NCBI RefSeq assembly: GCF_023715845.1
Contig: NZ_JAMBOR010000011.1
Span: 62,001 to 126,000, forward strand
Origin: Fictibacillus phosphorivorans
GTDB lineage: Bacteria > Bacillota > Bacilli > Bacillales > Fictibacillaceae
Direction of reading: 5' to 3'
Length of the DNA: 64,000 nt
The position numbers and the translations under genes were made by a program. Below the pieces are notes generated by a model. The model saw only the letters and a program-made list of their open reading frames with translations. It was not told the DNA's origin and did not search any database. Shown here in pieces: positions 34,950 to 43,941 of the stretch (its first letter is position 1; the number at the start of each line of letters is the position of its first letter).

Positions 34950-35128
34950 CATCATCACCCCAAATTTTCTAGGTCTGAAAGTCACTTTTACATTCATTTA
35001 AACATTATTCCCATCAATACTCTACCATACGACAGCCAAAAGTCCAAACATGAGTTTTTTCCAACATTTTTCCTTCATGTTTTCTTGTAAGTTCAACAAA
35101 CTAATGGTAAATGAAAGAAAGGAGTGGT

Positions 35129-36139
35129 TTGGGACGTATGAGGAAATTCACAGTCCTGTTCCTCACTCTGGCAGCCCTTCTAATGACCTTTCTTCCTGAA
35201 AGAAGCAGTGAGGCAGCCGAGCGATTCACAAAAGAAGATGTTGACAGGCTGAGCCTTTATAAAAAAATGGAGTCGGTTACACTTATTCCATGGCATTATT
35301 TTGCTGGTGTCGACCAATATGAAAGAAGTGTCCGAAAAGCACGACGGGATCTTCCGGCAAGAAAAGGGCTGGTAGGCATATACTTTTCTCCTATCCAATG
35401 GTCAGGACCATTAAATCCAATAATGGATGATACAAACCCTGAGCGGATTGCCATGTTTGGGGGAATTGGAAAAGACGGAAACAACGATGGAATCGCTGAC
35501 CGAAACAATGATGAAGATATTCTTTTTACATTCGCAGAAATTATACAAAAACATGGTCACGATATAGAAAATTTCCGAATCGGGCTTTGGAGTTATTATC
35601 AAAGGGATAAAGCCGTTGATATCATTATGGAAAATGCAAAGATCTATGAGACATATGGTACGGTTTCTTTAGATAAACATAGCTTTATTGTACCGTTAAG
35701 ATCCAACTACAGCTATCGCAGCACGTGGGGTGACCGCCGTGGTTTTGGCGGCCTTCGTATCCATGAAGGAACAGATATTTTTGCTGATTATGGTGTTCCG
35801 GTAAAAGCTGTTTCTTACGGTATCGTTGAAGTAAAAGGATGGAACCGCTTCGGCGGGTGGAGAATTGGAGTCCGTGATATTAATAACGTGTATCATTATT
35901 ACGCTCACTTATCCAGTTTTAATAAAAGCATTGAAAAAGGGTCGATTGTTGAACCAGGTACAGTGCTTGGCTATGTAGGAAGTACGGGTTATGGCCCTCC
36001 AGGAACTTCAGGCAAGTTTCCACCACACCTTCATTTCGGAATGTACCGTGATAACGGGATTACCGAATGGGCCTTTGATCCTTATCCGTATTTAAAAGCA
36101 TGGGAACGACAGGAACGAATCAGTAACAGAAAACGATAA
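35129..36139 (+). CDS. lytH: LytH, M23 peptidase for spore cortex maturation
   Basis: This is a secreted zinc peptidase. It has a signal peptide (RKFTVLFLTLAALLMTFLPE, cleaved near SEAAE), a middle domain (IPWHYFAGVDQYERSVRKAR) and a C-terminal M23/LytM domain with HEGTDIFADYG and PPHLHFGMY supplying the zinc ligands. B. subtilis LytH is a sporulation-specific L-Ala-D-Glu peptidase that trims cortex side chains to single L-alanine, under SigK. The start is uncertain: AAAGGAG best fits the TTG at 35129, while an ATG lies at 35138. It sits beside lipA as in B. subtilis. Confidence 0.9.
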   Translation: MGRMRKFTVLFLTLAALLMTFLPERSSEAAERFTKEDVDRLSLYKKMESVTLIPWHYFAGVDQYERSVRKARRDLPARKGLVGIYFSPIQWSGPLNPIMDDTNPERIAMFGGIGKDGNNDGIADRNNDEDILFTFAEIIQKHGHDIENFRIGLWSYYQRDKAVDIIMENAKIYETYGTVSLDKHSFIVPLRSNYSYRSTWGDRRGFGGLRIHEGTDIFADYGVPVKAVSYGIVEVKGWNRFGGWRIGVRDINNVYHYYAHLSSFNKSIEKGSIVEPGTVLGYVGSTGYGPPGTSGKFPPHLHFGMYRDNGITEWAFDPYPYLKAWERQERISNRKR

Positions 36140-36172
36140 AAAGGAAGCTTACGCTAGCTTCTTTTTTATTTT
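36140..36172 (+). terminator. Terminator after lytH
   Basis: GGAAGCT-tacgct-AGCTTC followed by TTTTTTATTTT. Confidence 0.82.
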
Positions 36173-36192
36173 ATATGGATTTCGTTTTTTAA

Positions 36193-36234
36193 ATGAAAAA
36201 GCTGATTCCTCGATCGAGAAATCAGCTCCTTTTT
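36193..36234 (-). terminator. Terminator after the metS-like gene
   Basis: On the minus strand GAGCTGATTTCTCGATCGAGGAATCAGCTTTTT forms a stem-loop; it lies directly after the small-subunit stop codon. Confidence 0.82.
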
Positions 36235-36337
36235 ATTTCTTTTTAGAAACGTAAACCACATTTGCTATACTAGCCAGCAAGCCACCCCAAAGGATCACCA
36301 TACCGATAACCATCATTGCAATTGCACTTCCTGTCAT
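36233..36337 (-). CDS. metS: MetS-like small subunit of NSS amino-acid transporter
   Basis: This codes for a 34-residue single-helix membrane peptide: MTGSAIAMMVIGMVILWGG, then LLASIANVVYVSKKK. It starts one base after the stop of the large transporter gene, with AAAGGAGG inside that gene. Corynebacterium MetPS is the known case where such a small subunit is needed for methionine and alanine import by an NSS carrier. The sequence (a GxxxxWGG helix and a basic tail) fits that family. Too short for ordinary gene finders. Confidence 0.85.
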   Translation of the reverse strand: MTGSAIAMMVIGMVILWGGLLASIANVVYVSKKK

Positions 36338-36338
36338 A

Positions 36339-37841
36339 TCAGCTGACCTCCTTTTTATCTTGTACAGCGTCTGCTTTCCATTTTACTAAGCTTAACAAGA
36401 AACCAAGTACGATAACCCCAATGGCAACAGCTAATCCATAAGTTACAACTAATCCAGTAGGATATCCTTCATAGTTTTCTGCAAGGTTTTGTTTGATGTT
36501 ATCATACATCATGTAGCCTAGAAGAACTGGTGTAATGACACCAAGACAAACTTTCCACCATAAACCTGTTCTTAGATCTGAGATGACGTTTGCATGGTTT
36601 TGCAGTCCTCTCATCTGTTTAAAGAACCAAGCGATAAGGACAACTTCCACAAGACCTGCTAATGTGATTCCAAAGTTGTTAATGAAATAGTCTGTAATGT
36701 CGAGCATATACAATCCGCCTTTTGTAGCGAATAGTAATGAGATGACAGAAGCCACTCCTCCACCCATAAGAACAGCTTTTGTTCGAGAGATTCCGAACTT
36801 GTCTTGTAATGCCGCAACGTACGTTTCAACGATCGAGATGAGTGATGTCATACCTGCAAATACAAGCGTTAAGAAGAACATGGTTCCAAAGAATCCGTTA
36901 AAGCCAGGGAATTCATTGATGATTGCAGGGAATACTTCAAACGCCAGTCCGATTCCGCCTTTTACAACTTCATCAACTGACAATCCTTGCTGCATCGCCA
37001 TGAATCCTAGCGCTGCAAATACTCCAATACCAGCTAGAAGTTCAAAACCTGAGTTTGCAAAACCTGTAATGAAAGCATTGTTGTTAATGTCTGATTTTTT
37101 AGGCAGATAGCTTGAATATGTCACCATGATTGCAAAGGCAATAGATAATGAGAAGAAGATTTGACCGTAAGCTGCTACCCAGACTTTACCGTTGTTGATC
37201 ATACTCCAGTCAGGTGTAAAGAATGTATTTAACCCTTCTCCAGCACCTTCAAGAGTTACTGCGCGGATAACAATAAAAAAGAACATAATTACTAAAGCAG
37301 GGATAAAAATTTTGTTAAATCTCTCAATACCTTTTGAAACACCCTTGTATAAAACTAATAACGTAACAACCCATACGATTAACAGAGCAATAAGAACTCC
37401 CGGTACAAGACCGCCTACCTCGCCCGGCTTATCACTTAGTTTAAGAACTTCGCCATAGAAGAAATCAGATGGCTTGTCTCCCCATGAAAGGTTTAATGAA
37501 TAGATAGAATACTTGAGTGCCCATGCGACAATAACCGCGTAATAAGTTGAGATTACAAACGCTACAAAAACTTGCCACCATCCAAGCCATTCTGCATGCT
37601 TGTGAAGGCGGAAGTAAGATAACGGTGCTGATCCTCGATACTTATGTCCTAGTGTGAATTCCAGGATTAATAAGGGAATACCTGCCGTTAATAGTGCGAT
37701 TAAGTAAGGAATAAAAAATGCTCCTCCACCGTTTTCATAAGCAACTGCTGGGAATCTCCAGATGTTGCCTAAACCGATAGCAGAACCCACCGCGGCTAAA
37801 ATAAACCCATAGCGGCTTCCCCATTGTTGTCGATCTTCCAT
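36339..37841 (-). CDS. metP: NSS-family sodium-dependent amino-acid transporter (MetP-like)
   Basis: This 500-residue membrane protein of the neurotransmitter:sodium symporter family has about 12 helices. The first helix holds the sodium-site signature RYGFILAAVGSAIGLGNIWR, followed by FPAVAYENGGGAFFIPYL; helix 6 and 8 motifs YGQIFFSLSIAFAIMVTYSSY and AGMTSLISIVETY are also seen. The paired MetS-like subunit suggests methionine or alanine as substrate, but this is inference. A good promoter lies 70-100 bases upstream. It is inserted between lytH and yunB, which are close in B. subtilis. Confidence 0.88.
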   Translation of the reverse strand: MEDRQQWGSRYGFILAAVGSAIGLGNIWRFPAVAYENGGGAFFIPYLIALLTAGIPLLILEFTLGHKYRGSAPLSYFRLHKHAEWLGWWQVFVAFVISTYYAVIVAWALKYSIYSLNLSWGDKPSDFFYGEVLKLSDKPGEVGGLVPGVLIALLIVWVVTLLVLYKGVSKGIERFNKIFIPALVIMFFFIVIRAVTLEGAGEGLNTFFTPDWSMINNGKVWVAAYGQIFFSLSIAFAIMVTYSSYLPKKSDINNNAFITGFANSGFELLAGIGVFAALGFMAMQQGLSVDEVVKGGIGLAFEVFPAIINEFPGFNGFFGTMFFLTLVFAGMTSLISIVETYVAALQDKFGISRTKAVLMGGGVASVISLLFATKGGLYMLDITDYFINNFGITLAGLVEVVLIAWFFKQMRGLQNHANVISDLRTGLWWKVCLGVITPVLLGYMMYDNIKQNLAENYEGYPTGLVVTYGLAVAIGVIVLGFLLSLVKWKADAVQDKKEVS

Positions 37842-37910
37842 TGTTGTTTCCCCCTTTTAGATAAGTCGAAAATTTTACAATTGTTACTTTTTTCTGACTA
37901 TTCTGGGTTT

Positions 37911-37940
37911 AGTATATTACAACCAAATAAGTCATGTCAA
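37911..37940 (-). promoter_or_regulatory. SigA promoter of metP-metS
   Basis: On the minus strand TTGACA, an 18-base spacer and TATACT. Start near 37904. Confidence 0.7.
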
Positions 37941-37993
37941 AAGGTTTTTTAGTAAATTTGTCGTAATATAGCGAACAAAGTCGTATAAATATA

Positions 37994-38027
37994 AGAAAAA
38001 GTGCCCGGTTTACAACCGGGCACTTCT
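37994..38027 (-). terminator. Terminator after the NhaC-family gene
   Basis: On the minus strand AAGTGCCCGGTT-gtaa-ACCGGGCACTT then TTTCTT. The stem is a near-perfect 11-12 bp. Confidence 0.9.
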
Positions 38028-38030
38028 AAA

Positions 38031-39620
38031 TTAAGCTCCTATCGGACGTTCTTTCTTATTATCTTTATCTGTCCATTTTTTTATTAGGACTATAGATATA
38101 GCAAAAGCAATGGAGGATACAAGGAGTCCAACCCATATATTTTCAGTTAATCCTAATGCTAAATAGCCTATAGCGGATATAACAGCGGCAATTATACTAT
38201 AAGGAAGCTGGGTTAAGACGTGATCAATATGATGGCTTCCAGCTCCAGTAGAGGAAAGAATGGTCGTATCTGAAATCGGTGAACAATGGTCCCCAAATAC
38301 TGCACCCGCAAGTACTGCTGCCAATACTGGAAGCATGAGTTCTATATTTGTCGAAGCAGCAATTTCTGCAGCAATCGGAAGCATTACACCGAACGTTCCC
38401 CATGATGTACCTGTAGCAAAAGCCATAAGACCAGAAAGTATGAATAGTACTAGCGGGAGATAAGCCAGGTTCATATGCTGATCGACTAATCCAGCTAAAT
38501 ATTTTCCAGTTCCCATACTATCGATGACTGAAATGATCGTCCATGCAAAGATTAAGATCGTTACAGCACCCATCATAGATTGAATACCTCTGCCTAATCC
38601 CCTTACTAGTGAAGATGCACCCATCTTTTTAGGCAAGAAGAAAAGGATTGCAGCCGCTAAACCAACCAATCCCCCATAGAGCAGAGACTTTGGTACATCT
38701 GTATTTTCAAAAATGGATAAAAGCGTAACCTTCGTAGGTTCTTCAAGACCCTTAACATTTTCAATACCTGTGTAGAACATGAAACTGACGGTTGTTATGA
38801 TCAATAGAACGATCGGCCACACAAGGTCACCAACTTTTCCTTTATCGCTCTCTTCAAGCTTAATTCCTTCCCCAATTGCTCCTTTTTTCTCTGGATCAAT
38901 TACTTCACCAGTAGCAAGAGCACGCTCTTCATGCTGTTTCATCGGACCAAAGTCAAGTTGAAAATAAGCAACAGCAAACACTAATATAAGTGCAAAAATT
39001 GCATAAAAATTCATAGGAATCATTTGAATAAAAGCACTGAATGCTGAAATATTTGTGATCTCATGCGTGGCTAAAATCGTTCCAATAATTCCAATAATAT
39101 AAGCGCCCCAGCTGGATACTGGAGAGATCACACAGACTGGTGCAGCCGTTGAATCTAGGTAATAGGCAAGTTTAGCGCGTGAGATTCTATGGCGATCCGT
39201 AATGGGTCTGCTTACATTACCGACAGCCAGTGAGTTAAAATAGTCATCAATAAAGATAACTAGTCCAAATACCACTGTCAAAATTTGAGCTCCTCGTCTT
39301 GTTCTAACTCTTGAGATTGCCCATTCTCCAAATGCACGGCTTCCGCCAGCTAAGGAAATAATGCTTGTCATCATCCCTAAAATCAATAGGAACAATAGTA
39401 TATAAACGTTCCATTCATTCAGGGCTCCTTCTGAAATAAAATGCCCTTTCACGATCGTTCCTATCTCTTTTAATGTTGCTCCAATATTAAAGTCGTGAAG
39501 CAATAATGCTCCTGCCACAATCCCCGCCCCAAGCGAGATCAGTACTTGCCTCGTTAAAATAACCATAAGTATGGCTAACACAGGCGGTATTAATGAATAA
39601 ATCGAATTCTCAAATTCCAC
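38031..39620 (-). CDS. NhaC-family transporter under lysine riboswitch (candidate lysine importer, LysW-like)
   Basis: This 529-residue polytopic membrane protein is of the NhaC Na+/H+ antiporter family. Seen are SLIPPVLAILMVILTRQVLI, the conserved DDYFNSLAVGNVSRPITDRH, LAYYLDSTAAPVCVISPVSSW and TGTSWGTFGVMLPIAAEIAA with GDHCSPISDTTILSS. By sequence alone it would be called a sodium/proton antiporter. Its leader is a complete lysine riboswitch with a terminator, and NhaC-family proteins behind lysine riboswitches (LysW) have been proposed as lysine transporters; I favour that role. The frame opens 39 codons upstream into the leader, but AGAAGGAGG is placed for the GTG at 39620. Confidence 0.85.
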   Translation of the reverse strand: MEFENSIYSLIPPVLAILMVILTRQVLISLGAGIVAGALLLHDFNIGATLKEIGTIVKGHFISEGALNEWNVYILLFLLILGMMTSIISLAGGSRAFGEWAISRVRTRRGAQILTVVFGLVIFIDDYFNSLAVGNVSRPITDRHRISRAKLAYYLDSTAAPVCVISPVSSWGAYIIGIIGTILATHEITNISAFSAFIQMIPMNFYAIFALILVFAVAYFQLDFGPMKQHEERALATGEVIDPEKKGAIGEGIKLEESDKGKVGDLVWPIVLLIITTVSFMFYTGIENVKGLEEPTKVTLLSIFENTDVPKSLLYGGLVGLAAAILFFLPKKMGASSLVRGLGRGIQSMMGAVTILIFAWTIISVIDSMGTGKYLAGLVDQHMNLAYLPLVLFILSGLMAFATGTSWGTFGVMLPIAAEIAASTNIELMLPVLAAVLAGAVFGDHCSPISDTTILSSTGAGSHHIDHVLTQLPYSIIAAVISAIGYLALGLTENIWVGLLVSSIAFAISIVLIKKWTDKDNKKERPIGA

Positions 39621-39691
39621 GATGTTCCTCCTTCTTCTATTTAGCCATCCAAGTTGAGGAGTTATACAAGACGCTGAGGAAAAAAAGACAA

Positions 39692-39738
39692 ATAAAAAAG
39701 TGATCAATAGACAAGGAAATAACCTGCTATCAATCACT
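39692..39738 (-). terminator. Lysine-riboswitch terminator
   Basis: On the minus strand AGTGATTGATAG pairs with CTATTGATCACT and runs into TTTTTTATTTG. It lies between the aptamer and the start codon, as needed for lysine-induced termination. Confidence 0.82.
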
Positions 39739-39762
39739 TAAGTAATTTATGGTTTTCCTCAT

Positions 39763-39943
39763 CGATCAGTAGTCCTCCACTGCGTAATTACCCTCGCAGT
39801 GACAGTTTTACACTTATTTAGTGTAAACCCAGCAAAAAGAAATCGACCATTTCTTTTTGCTTCGGCGGAAGTTCCTTTCCTTTTCCTTCATCGACGTCAC
39901 TCTCTGAAAAAGTACTCTTAACATCCGCTCCTCTACCCCATCG
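39763..39943 (-). promoter_or_regulatory. Lysine riboswitch (L box) aptamer
   Basis: Read on the minus strand, the L-box blocks occur in order: GGTAGAGGAGCGG, TTAAGAGTACT, AGAGAGTGACG, AAAGGAACTTCCGCCGAAGC, GCTGGGTTT, ACTGTCACTGCGAG and GTGGAGGACTACTG. CGAT and ATCG at the ends close stem P1. The aptamer binds free lysine; the terminator at 39692-39738 is its expression platform. Confidence 0.93.
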
Positions 39944-39984
39944 GTGATAGGCTTAAAGACATATGAAATTTACATTCACTTCAC

Positions 39985-40012
39985 ATTATATCAAAGTTCA
40001 CTTAATGGTCAA
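39985..40012 (-). promoter_or_regulatory. SigA promoter of the lysine riboswitch unit
   Basis: On the minus strand TTGACC, a 16-base spacer and TATAAT, about 45 bases before the aptamer. Confidence 0.8.
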
Positions 40013-40032
40013 CCCTTATAGAATTCGTTAAT

Positions 40033-40896
40033 TTAATCTTCTGCAACCCCATCTTCAATCTCTTCTGCGGCAGTTTCTTCCATTTCCTCTGCATCTTCCT
40101 TCTTCTTCTTCTTTTTAGCATCTTCTTTGTCTTTTATATTAGGATCAATCGGCAGTGCCGGCTGTATCGGATCACCAGACTGATTATAATAAATCGGTAC
40201 TTCTCCAGGAATAAACTGCGCCATGATCTGAATAGGTCTTGTCACTGTAGCTGTTTCAGTTGCAAATGGGATAACCACCTTCGCCTTAACCGTAACAATG
40301 ATATTAATTGAAATCCACGTATTATTGATGCCCACCGTCTCAATTTTCTCTTCAATGTCTGTATTAACATCTCCAACGATTGTAAACTTAATCGGTATCT
40401 TAGGACCAAGGTTAGCGAGCAGGGAGTTTTCAGTCGCTTGCCCTAAAGGTATTTCCATGATCACGCCTGGGTCATTCGAATGACTGGTTTTTAAATTTAG
40501 GTCTTCTGAAGCAGCAATGCTTTCGGGGATGCGTCCTTTCTCAATCTCTTTTAAAAACTCTTGAACGACAATAGCAGATTTATTTTGTACATTATTTACA
40601 ATCTTTTGATTAACTCCGGCATAAACAATATTTCCATCTTTATCTTCTTTAGAAATTAAAATATCCTGCATATCAATAGAATCAAACAATTTATTAATAA
40701 TGGCTTCATTGATCGCCAAGGATGCGATCTCTTCCGTTTTTCGTTGAGCTACATGCATTAATGTAGGTTCGATCCCACGGTCAACCAGCCACAAACCTTG
40801 TAGTGTGATAAAAATAAACAGTGTAAATGAGATCAGCAGAACATATCGAAACGGAAGCGGCCCTTTTCGAAGTTTCATTTTTTTTCGTTTTAACAA
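40033..40896 (-). CDS. yunB: Sporulation protein YunB
   Basis: This 287-residue protein has one N-terminal membrane anchor (FRYVLLISFTLFIFITLQGLW) and an extracytoplasmic domain with QRKTEEIASLAINEAIINKL, IVYAGVNQKIVNNVQ and ISINIIVTVKAKVVIPFATE. B. subtilis YunB (about 254 residues) is made under sporulation control and is needed for proper spore formation. The tail here is longer, with a run of six lysines followed by an acidic stretch (about residues 250-287). GGGGGG is placed for the TTG at 40896; the frame is open 12 codons earlier. No terminator is clear downstream. Confidence 0.88.
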   Translation of the reverse strand: MLKRKKMKLRKGPLPFRYVLLISFTLFIFITLQGLWLVDRGIEPTLMHVAQRKTEEIASLAINEAIINKLFDSIDMQDILISKEDKDGNIVYAGVNQKIVNNVQNKSAIVVQEFLKEIEKGRIPESIAASEDLNLKTSHSNDPGVIMEIPLGQATENSLLANLGPKIPIKFTIVGDVNTDIEEKIETVGINNTWISINIIVTVKAKVVIPFATETATVTRPIQIMAQFIPGEVPIYYNQSGDPIQPALPIDPNIKDKEDAKKKKKKEDAEEMEETAAEEIEDGVAED

Positions 40897-40952
40897 AAGG
40901 TAACCCCCCTTTCCTACAATGTATGCAGACAAGAGGGGGGCTCATTCGATAT

Positions 40953-41435
40953 TTACGCGTTAATTTTTTCGTATTCTACAAAATCGTGCGGATATTTATT
41001 TTTCTCATCTACGATACCAGCAGTACGAGAGACTTCTTTCCACTCCTTATCGTTTATCTCTGGGAAGTAAGTATCCGCATCAAACGTATGATAGATCTCT
41101 GTAATATATAAACGGTCCGCTACAGGAAGGAACTGCTTAAAAATTTCCGAACCACCGATTACACACATTTCTTCAGCTTTGATCTTAAGAACATCATCAA
41201 CGGAATGAACAATCGTTACCCCTTCTGCCTCATAATTTTGATCTCGGGTAACGACGATATTTTCTCGTCCAGGCAGCGGCTTGCCGATCGATTCATAGGT
41301 TTTTCTGCCCATTACGATGGGCTTTCCCATCGTTGTTTTCTTAAAATGCTTTAAATCATTTGGGAGGTACCAAGGCAAATCATTATCTTTTCCTATACCT
41401 CTGTTTTCATCCATCGCTACGACAAAAGAGATCAT
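40953..41435 (-). CDS. dfrA: Dihydrofolate reductase
   Basis: This 160-residue NADPH enzyme regenerates tetrahydrofolate. Seen are [22 protein letters not shown] at the N-terminus (substrate site and Met20 loop region), [20 protein letters not shown] near residue 42, and the cofactor motif [13 protein letters not shown] near residue 92. It overlaps the stop of thyB by four bases, coupling it to the thymidylate synthase that produces dihydrofolate, as in B. subtilis thyB-dfrA. Confidence 0.95.
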   Translation of the reverse strand: MISFVVAMDENRGIGKDNDLPWYLPNDLKHFKKTTMGKPIVMGRKTYESIGKPLPGRENIVVTRDQNYEAEGVTIVHSVDDVLKIKAEEMCVIGGSEIFKQFLPVADRLYITEIYHTFDADTYFPEINDKEWKEVSRTAGIVDEKNKYPHDFVEYEKINA

Positions 41436-42226
41436 ACACTTACCTCTCCTTTAATATGAGGGTGTGCCTCGTAATCCACGAGTTCAAAATCCTCAAAAGT
41501 GAAATCAAAAATATTCGTGACTGCTGGATTTAATTTCATCTTTGGCAACGGCTTAGGATCGCGTGTCAGTTGGAGCTTAACTTGCTCTAGGTGGTTCAGA
41601 TAGATATGAGCGTCGCCTACTGTATGAACAAATTCCCCTGGCTTTAATCCTGTCACCTGAGCAACCATCATCGTTAATAAGGCATAGGAAGCAATGTTGA
41701 ACGGAACACCCAGGAAGCTGTCAGCAGAACGCTGATATAACTGGCAGGAAAGTTTACCGTCTGCAACGTAAAACTGAAAGAGCAGATGACATGGAGGCAA
41801 AGCCATATTTGGCACATCTGCTGGGTTCCAAGCCGAAACGATCAATCTTCTTGAATCCGGATTATTTTTTATGTCTTCAATCACGGTTGAGATCTGGTCA
41901 ATGGTCTCACCGTTTGGAGCAGACCATGAACGCCATTGGTGCCCATAAACGGGTCCTAGATTTCCTTCTTCATCTGCCCATTCGTCCCAGATCCGTACTT
42001 TGTTTTCCTTTAGATAGGCGATATTGGTATCCCCTTTTAAGAACCACAAAAGTTCATGAATGATTGATTTTAGGTGTAGCTTTTTTGTTGTTACGAGAGG
42101 AAAACCCTCCTCTAAATCATATCTCATCTGACGACCAAAAACGGAGACCGTTCCAGTGCCTGTCCGATCTTCCTTTTTCGTACCGTTATGTAAAATATCT
42201 TGAAGAAAATCCAAGTATTGTTTCAT
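41432..42226 (-). CDS. thyB: Thymidylate synthase (ThyB/ThyA type)
   Basis: This 264-residue folate-dependent enzyme methylates dUMP to dTMP. The start [23 protein letters not shown], the arginine of [13 protein letters not shown] and the catalytic cysteine in [18 protein letters not shown] (about residue 146) are intact, with [19 protein letters not shown] after it. The length equals E. coli ThyA and B. subtilis ThyB. AAGAGGCG precedes the ATG. It is the first gene of the thyB-dfrA pair. Confidence 0.95.
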   Translation of the reverse strand: MKQYLDFLQDILHNGTKKEDRTGTGTVSVFGRQMRYDLEEGFPLVTTKKLHLKSIIHELLWFLKGDTNIAYLKENKVRIWDEWADEEGNLGPVYGHQWRSWSAPNGETIDQISTVIEDIKNNPDSRRLIVSAWNPADVPNMALPPCHLLFQFYVADGKLSCQLYQRSADSFLGVPFNIASYALLTMMVAQVTGLKPGEFVHTVGDAHIYLNHLEQVKLQLTRDPKPLPKMKLNPAVTNIFDFTFEDFELVDYEAHPHIKGEVSV

Positions 42227-42433
42227 CTTTATCGCCTCTTTAAATTTTTTTATTCCTTGTAAGAACCTATTACAAAATCCTCATTTCTATTTATCGTATC
42301 ACAGACGGCAGTCCTGTCCAATTCCCAGACGAAATATCTTTTTTGTTCTTTATTTTGCCTTAAAATTAGCGTCAATACCTAACACTTTTTCCTTTTTTAC
42401 ACATAAAAATAGTAAGGAGAAAGGAGTGGAAGC

Positions 42434-42736
42434 ATGTTAGAGATGAATCCGATTTTAATAGAAGGACATCCGTTTACCGCTGTCACCCTTCGTTTGCCAA
42501 AAACAAATTTTATGGCTGTTTTTAACGAGAATGGATATATCATGTGCGGAGCTCTAGATGTAGCCTTATTAAATGAAAAGTTAGCAGACCGTAAAATTAT
42601 TGCAGGGCGTGCTGTAGGAGTTAGAACGATCGAACAGCTGCTGGATGCACCTTTAGAATCTATTACGCACGAAGCTAAGGAAAAAGGTATTGAGGTTGGT
42701 ATGCAAGGGAGAAAAGCACTTTTAAAGATGCTATAA
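42434..42736 (+). CDS. yunC: YunC (DUF1805) family protein
   Basis: This 100-residue protein matches YunC: PILIEGHPFTAVTLRLPKTN, YIMCGALDVALLNEKLADR and IIAGRAVGVRTIEQLLDAPL. The DUF1805 fold is known from structures, but the function is not. AAGGAGAAAGGAG precedes the ATG. Divergent from thyB, as yunC is close to this region in B. subtilis. A terminator follows. Confidence 0.88.
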   Translation: MLEMNPILIEGHPFTAVTLRLPKTNFMAVFNENGYIMCGALDVALLNEKLADRKIIAGRAVGVRTIEQLLDAPLESITHEAKEKGIEVGMQGRKALLKML

Positions 42737-42740
42737 AGAT

Positions 42741-42775
42741 AAAAAACTGCGCAATTTTGGCGCAGTTTTCTTTAT
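42741..42775. terminator. Terminator after yunC
   Basis: AAAAACTGCGC-aattttg-GCGCAGTTTTCTTT, usable in both directions. Confidence 0.88.
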
Positions 42776-42954
42776 GCTTTAAAACGATCTCTAGTAACTT
42801 TTAATGAAATTAGATTGATACATATCACCAGTGTCAGAAACTGAATCCGTTCTGAATTGTTTGTGAATATGTAAATGAACAGTAAATAAACGCCACTGAC
42901 GACAAAGGCAATCTGTAAGTAGTACATCATCTGAATTAGTTTTTTAAAATCCAA
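42772..42954 (-). CDS. Hypothetical two-helix membrane protein
   Basis: This unrecognised protein of 60-70 residues has two hydrophobic helices, MMYYLQIAFVVSGVYLLFIYIF and IQFLTLVICINLISLKV, joined by TNNSER, and a basic end (TRDRFKA). The start is unsure: the frame opens with a GTG at 42984 and an ATG at 42975, but GTGGGGATC is best placed for the TTG at 42954. Confidence 0.6.
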   Translation of the reverse strand: MDFKKLIQMMYYLQIAFVVSGVYLLFIYIFTNNSERIQFLTLVICINLISLKVTRDRFKA

Positions 42955-43079
42955 ACTGATCCCCACTTTCTTCATCCAGCTCACGTTATTAAATTCACCC
43001 TACTAGTATATCAGGCAATTTTATAAAATGAATCAATTATTACTTTTTGACATTAATTTGTAATATAAGGAAATACATC

Positions 43080-43922
43080 CTAAAACAAATCAAGCTGACG
43101 CGGTGCCAGAAAATCGTACTGAATATCTAACAGATCAATCATTTCTTTTGCATTATCGGCTGCATCTCCGCCAGAATTGTTGTTAAACAAAATGATAAGA
43201 TCCTTCGTTTCTGAAGCTAATTGCTGAACACGTTCTTTCCACTCGTTAAGTTCTGCTGGGTTGTAACGGTACAAGTACCTCACTTCCCGCCAGTTCGGCT
43301 GGCCAGAGTTATTCCAGCCATATACATTTCTGCCGTGCAATCGAATCAATGTCTTTTCCTCTGTTGTATGCATGACGATTGGTATTGATCCACTGCCAGC
43401 CTGCGGTTCGTCGCAAACGGTGTGAATCCATCCTTCATCCTCTATAAACTGGAGTGTTCTCTCTTTCATCTCATCACTAAACCAAGTCTGATTCCGAAAC
43501 TCTAAAGCTACTGGAATATCACCCATCATCTCTTTTGCATATCGCAGTACCTGTACATTCTCCTTTTTACAGTCAAACCATGGTGGATACTGAAAAAGCA
43601 CCATCTCCAGTTTTCTTGAATCTATCACCGGCTGTATCGATTGTATGAACGCTTCATACATTTGTTTTACAGAATCAAAAGGCAGTTTTCCTCTTGAATG
43701 TCCGGTCATGCCTTGATACGCCTTTACAACAAAAGAAAAATCTTTCGGTGTAGTAGCAACCCACTTTTCATAGTTTTTTACAGGTTGAACCGCATAAAAA
43801 GAAGAATCTACCTCAACAACGGGAAAATGACCACTATAAACTGCCAATTTATCTTTTGCAGGAGTACCATCCGGATAGAGAGAATCATGATCTCCCCACC
43901 CTGTTACACCTATTTTAATCAT
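43080..43922 (-). CDS. yunF: DUF72 family protein YunF
   Basis: This 280-residue protein with a predicted TIM-barrel fold belongs to DUF72. It shows MIKIGVTGWGDHDSLYPDGT, FPVVEVDSSFYAVQP, KLEMVLFQYPPWFDC, VALEFRNQTWF and IRLHGRNVYGWN, all family marks. The cellular role is unknown. GGTGG precedes the ATG. It lies 19 bases after the nitroreductase gene on the same strand, so they are probably cotranscribed. Confidence 0.88.
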   Translation of the reverse strand: MIKIGVTGWGDHDSLYPDGTPAKDKLAVYSGHFPVVEVDSSFYAVQPVKNYEKWVATTPKDFSFVVKAYQGMTGHSRGKLPFDSVKQMYEAFIQSIQPVIDSRKLEMVLFQYPPWFDCKKENVQVLRYAKEMMGDIPVALEFRNQTWFSDEMKERTLQFIEDEGWIHTVCDEPQAGSGSIPIVMHTTEEKTLIRLHGRNVYGWNNSGQPNWREVRYLYRYNPAELNEWKERVQQLASETKDLIILFNNNSGGDAADNAKEMIDLLDIQYDFLAPRQLDLF

Positions 43923-43941
43923 TCTCTAGATCCACCTGCCT

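Noticed and set aside
38031-39737. Long form of the NhaC-family protein starting at 39737
   Set aside because: The added 39 codons lie within the riboswitch terminator and leader; the ribosome site points to the GTG at 39620.
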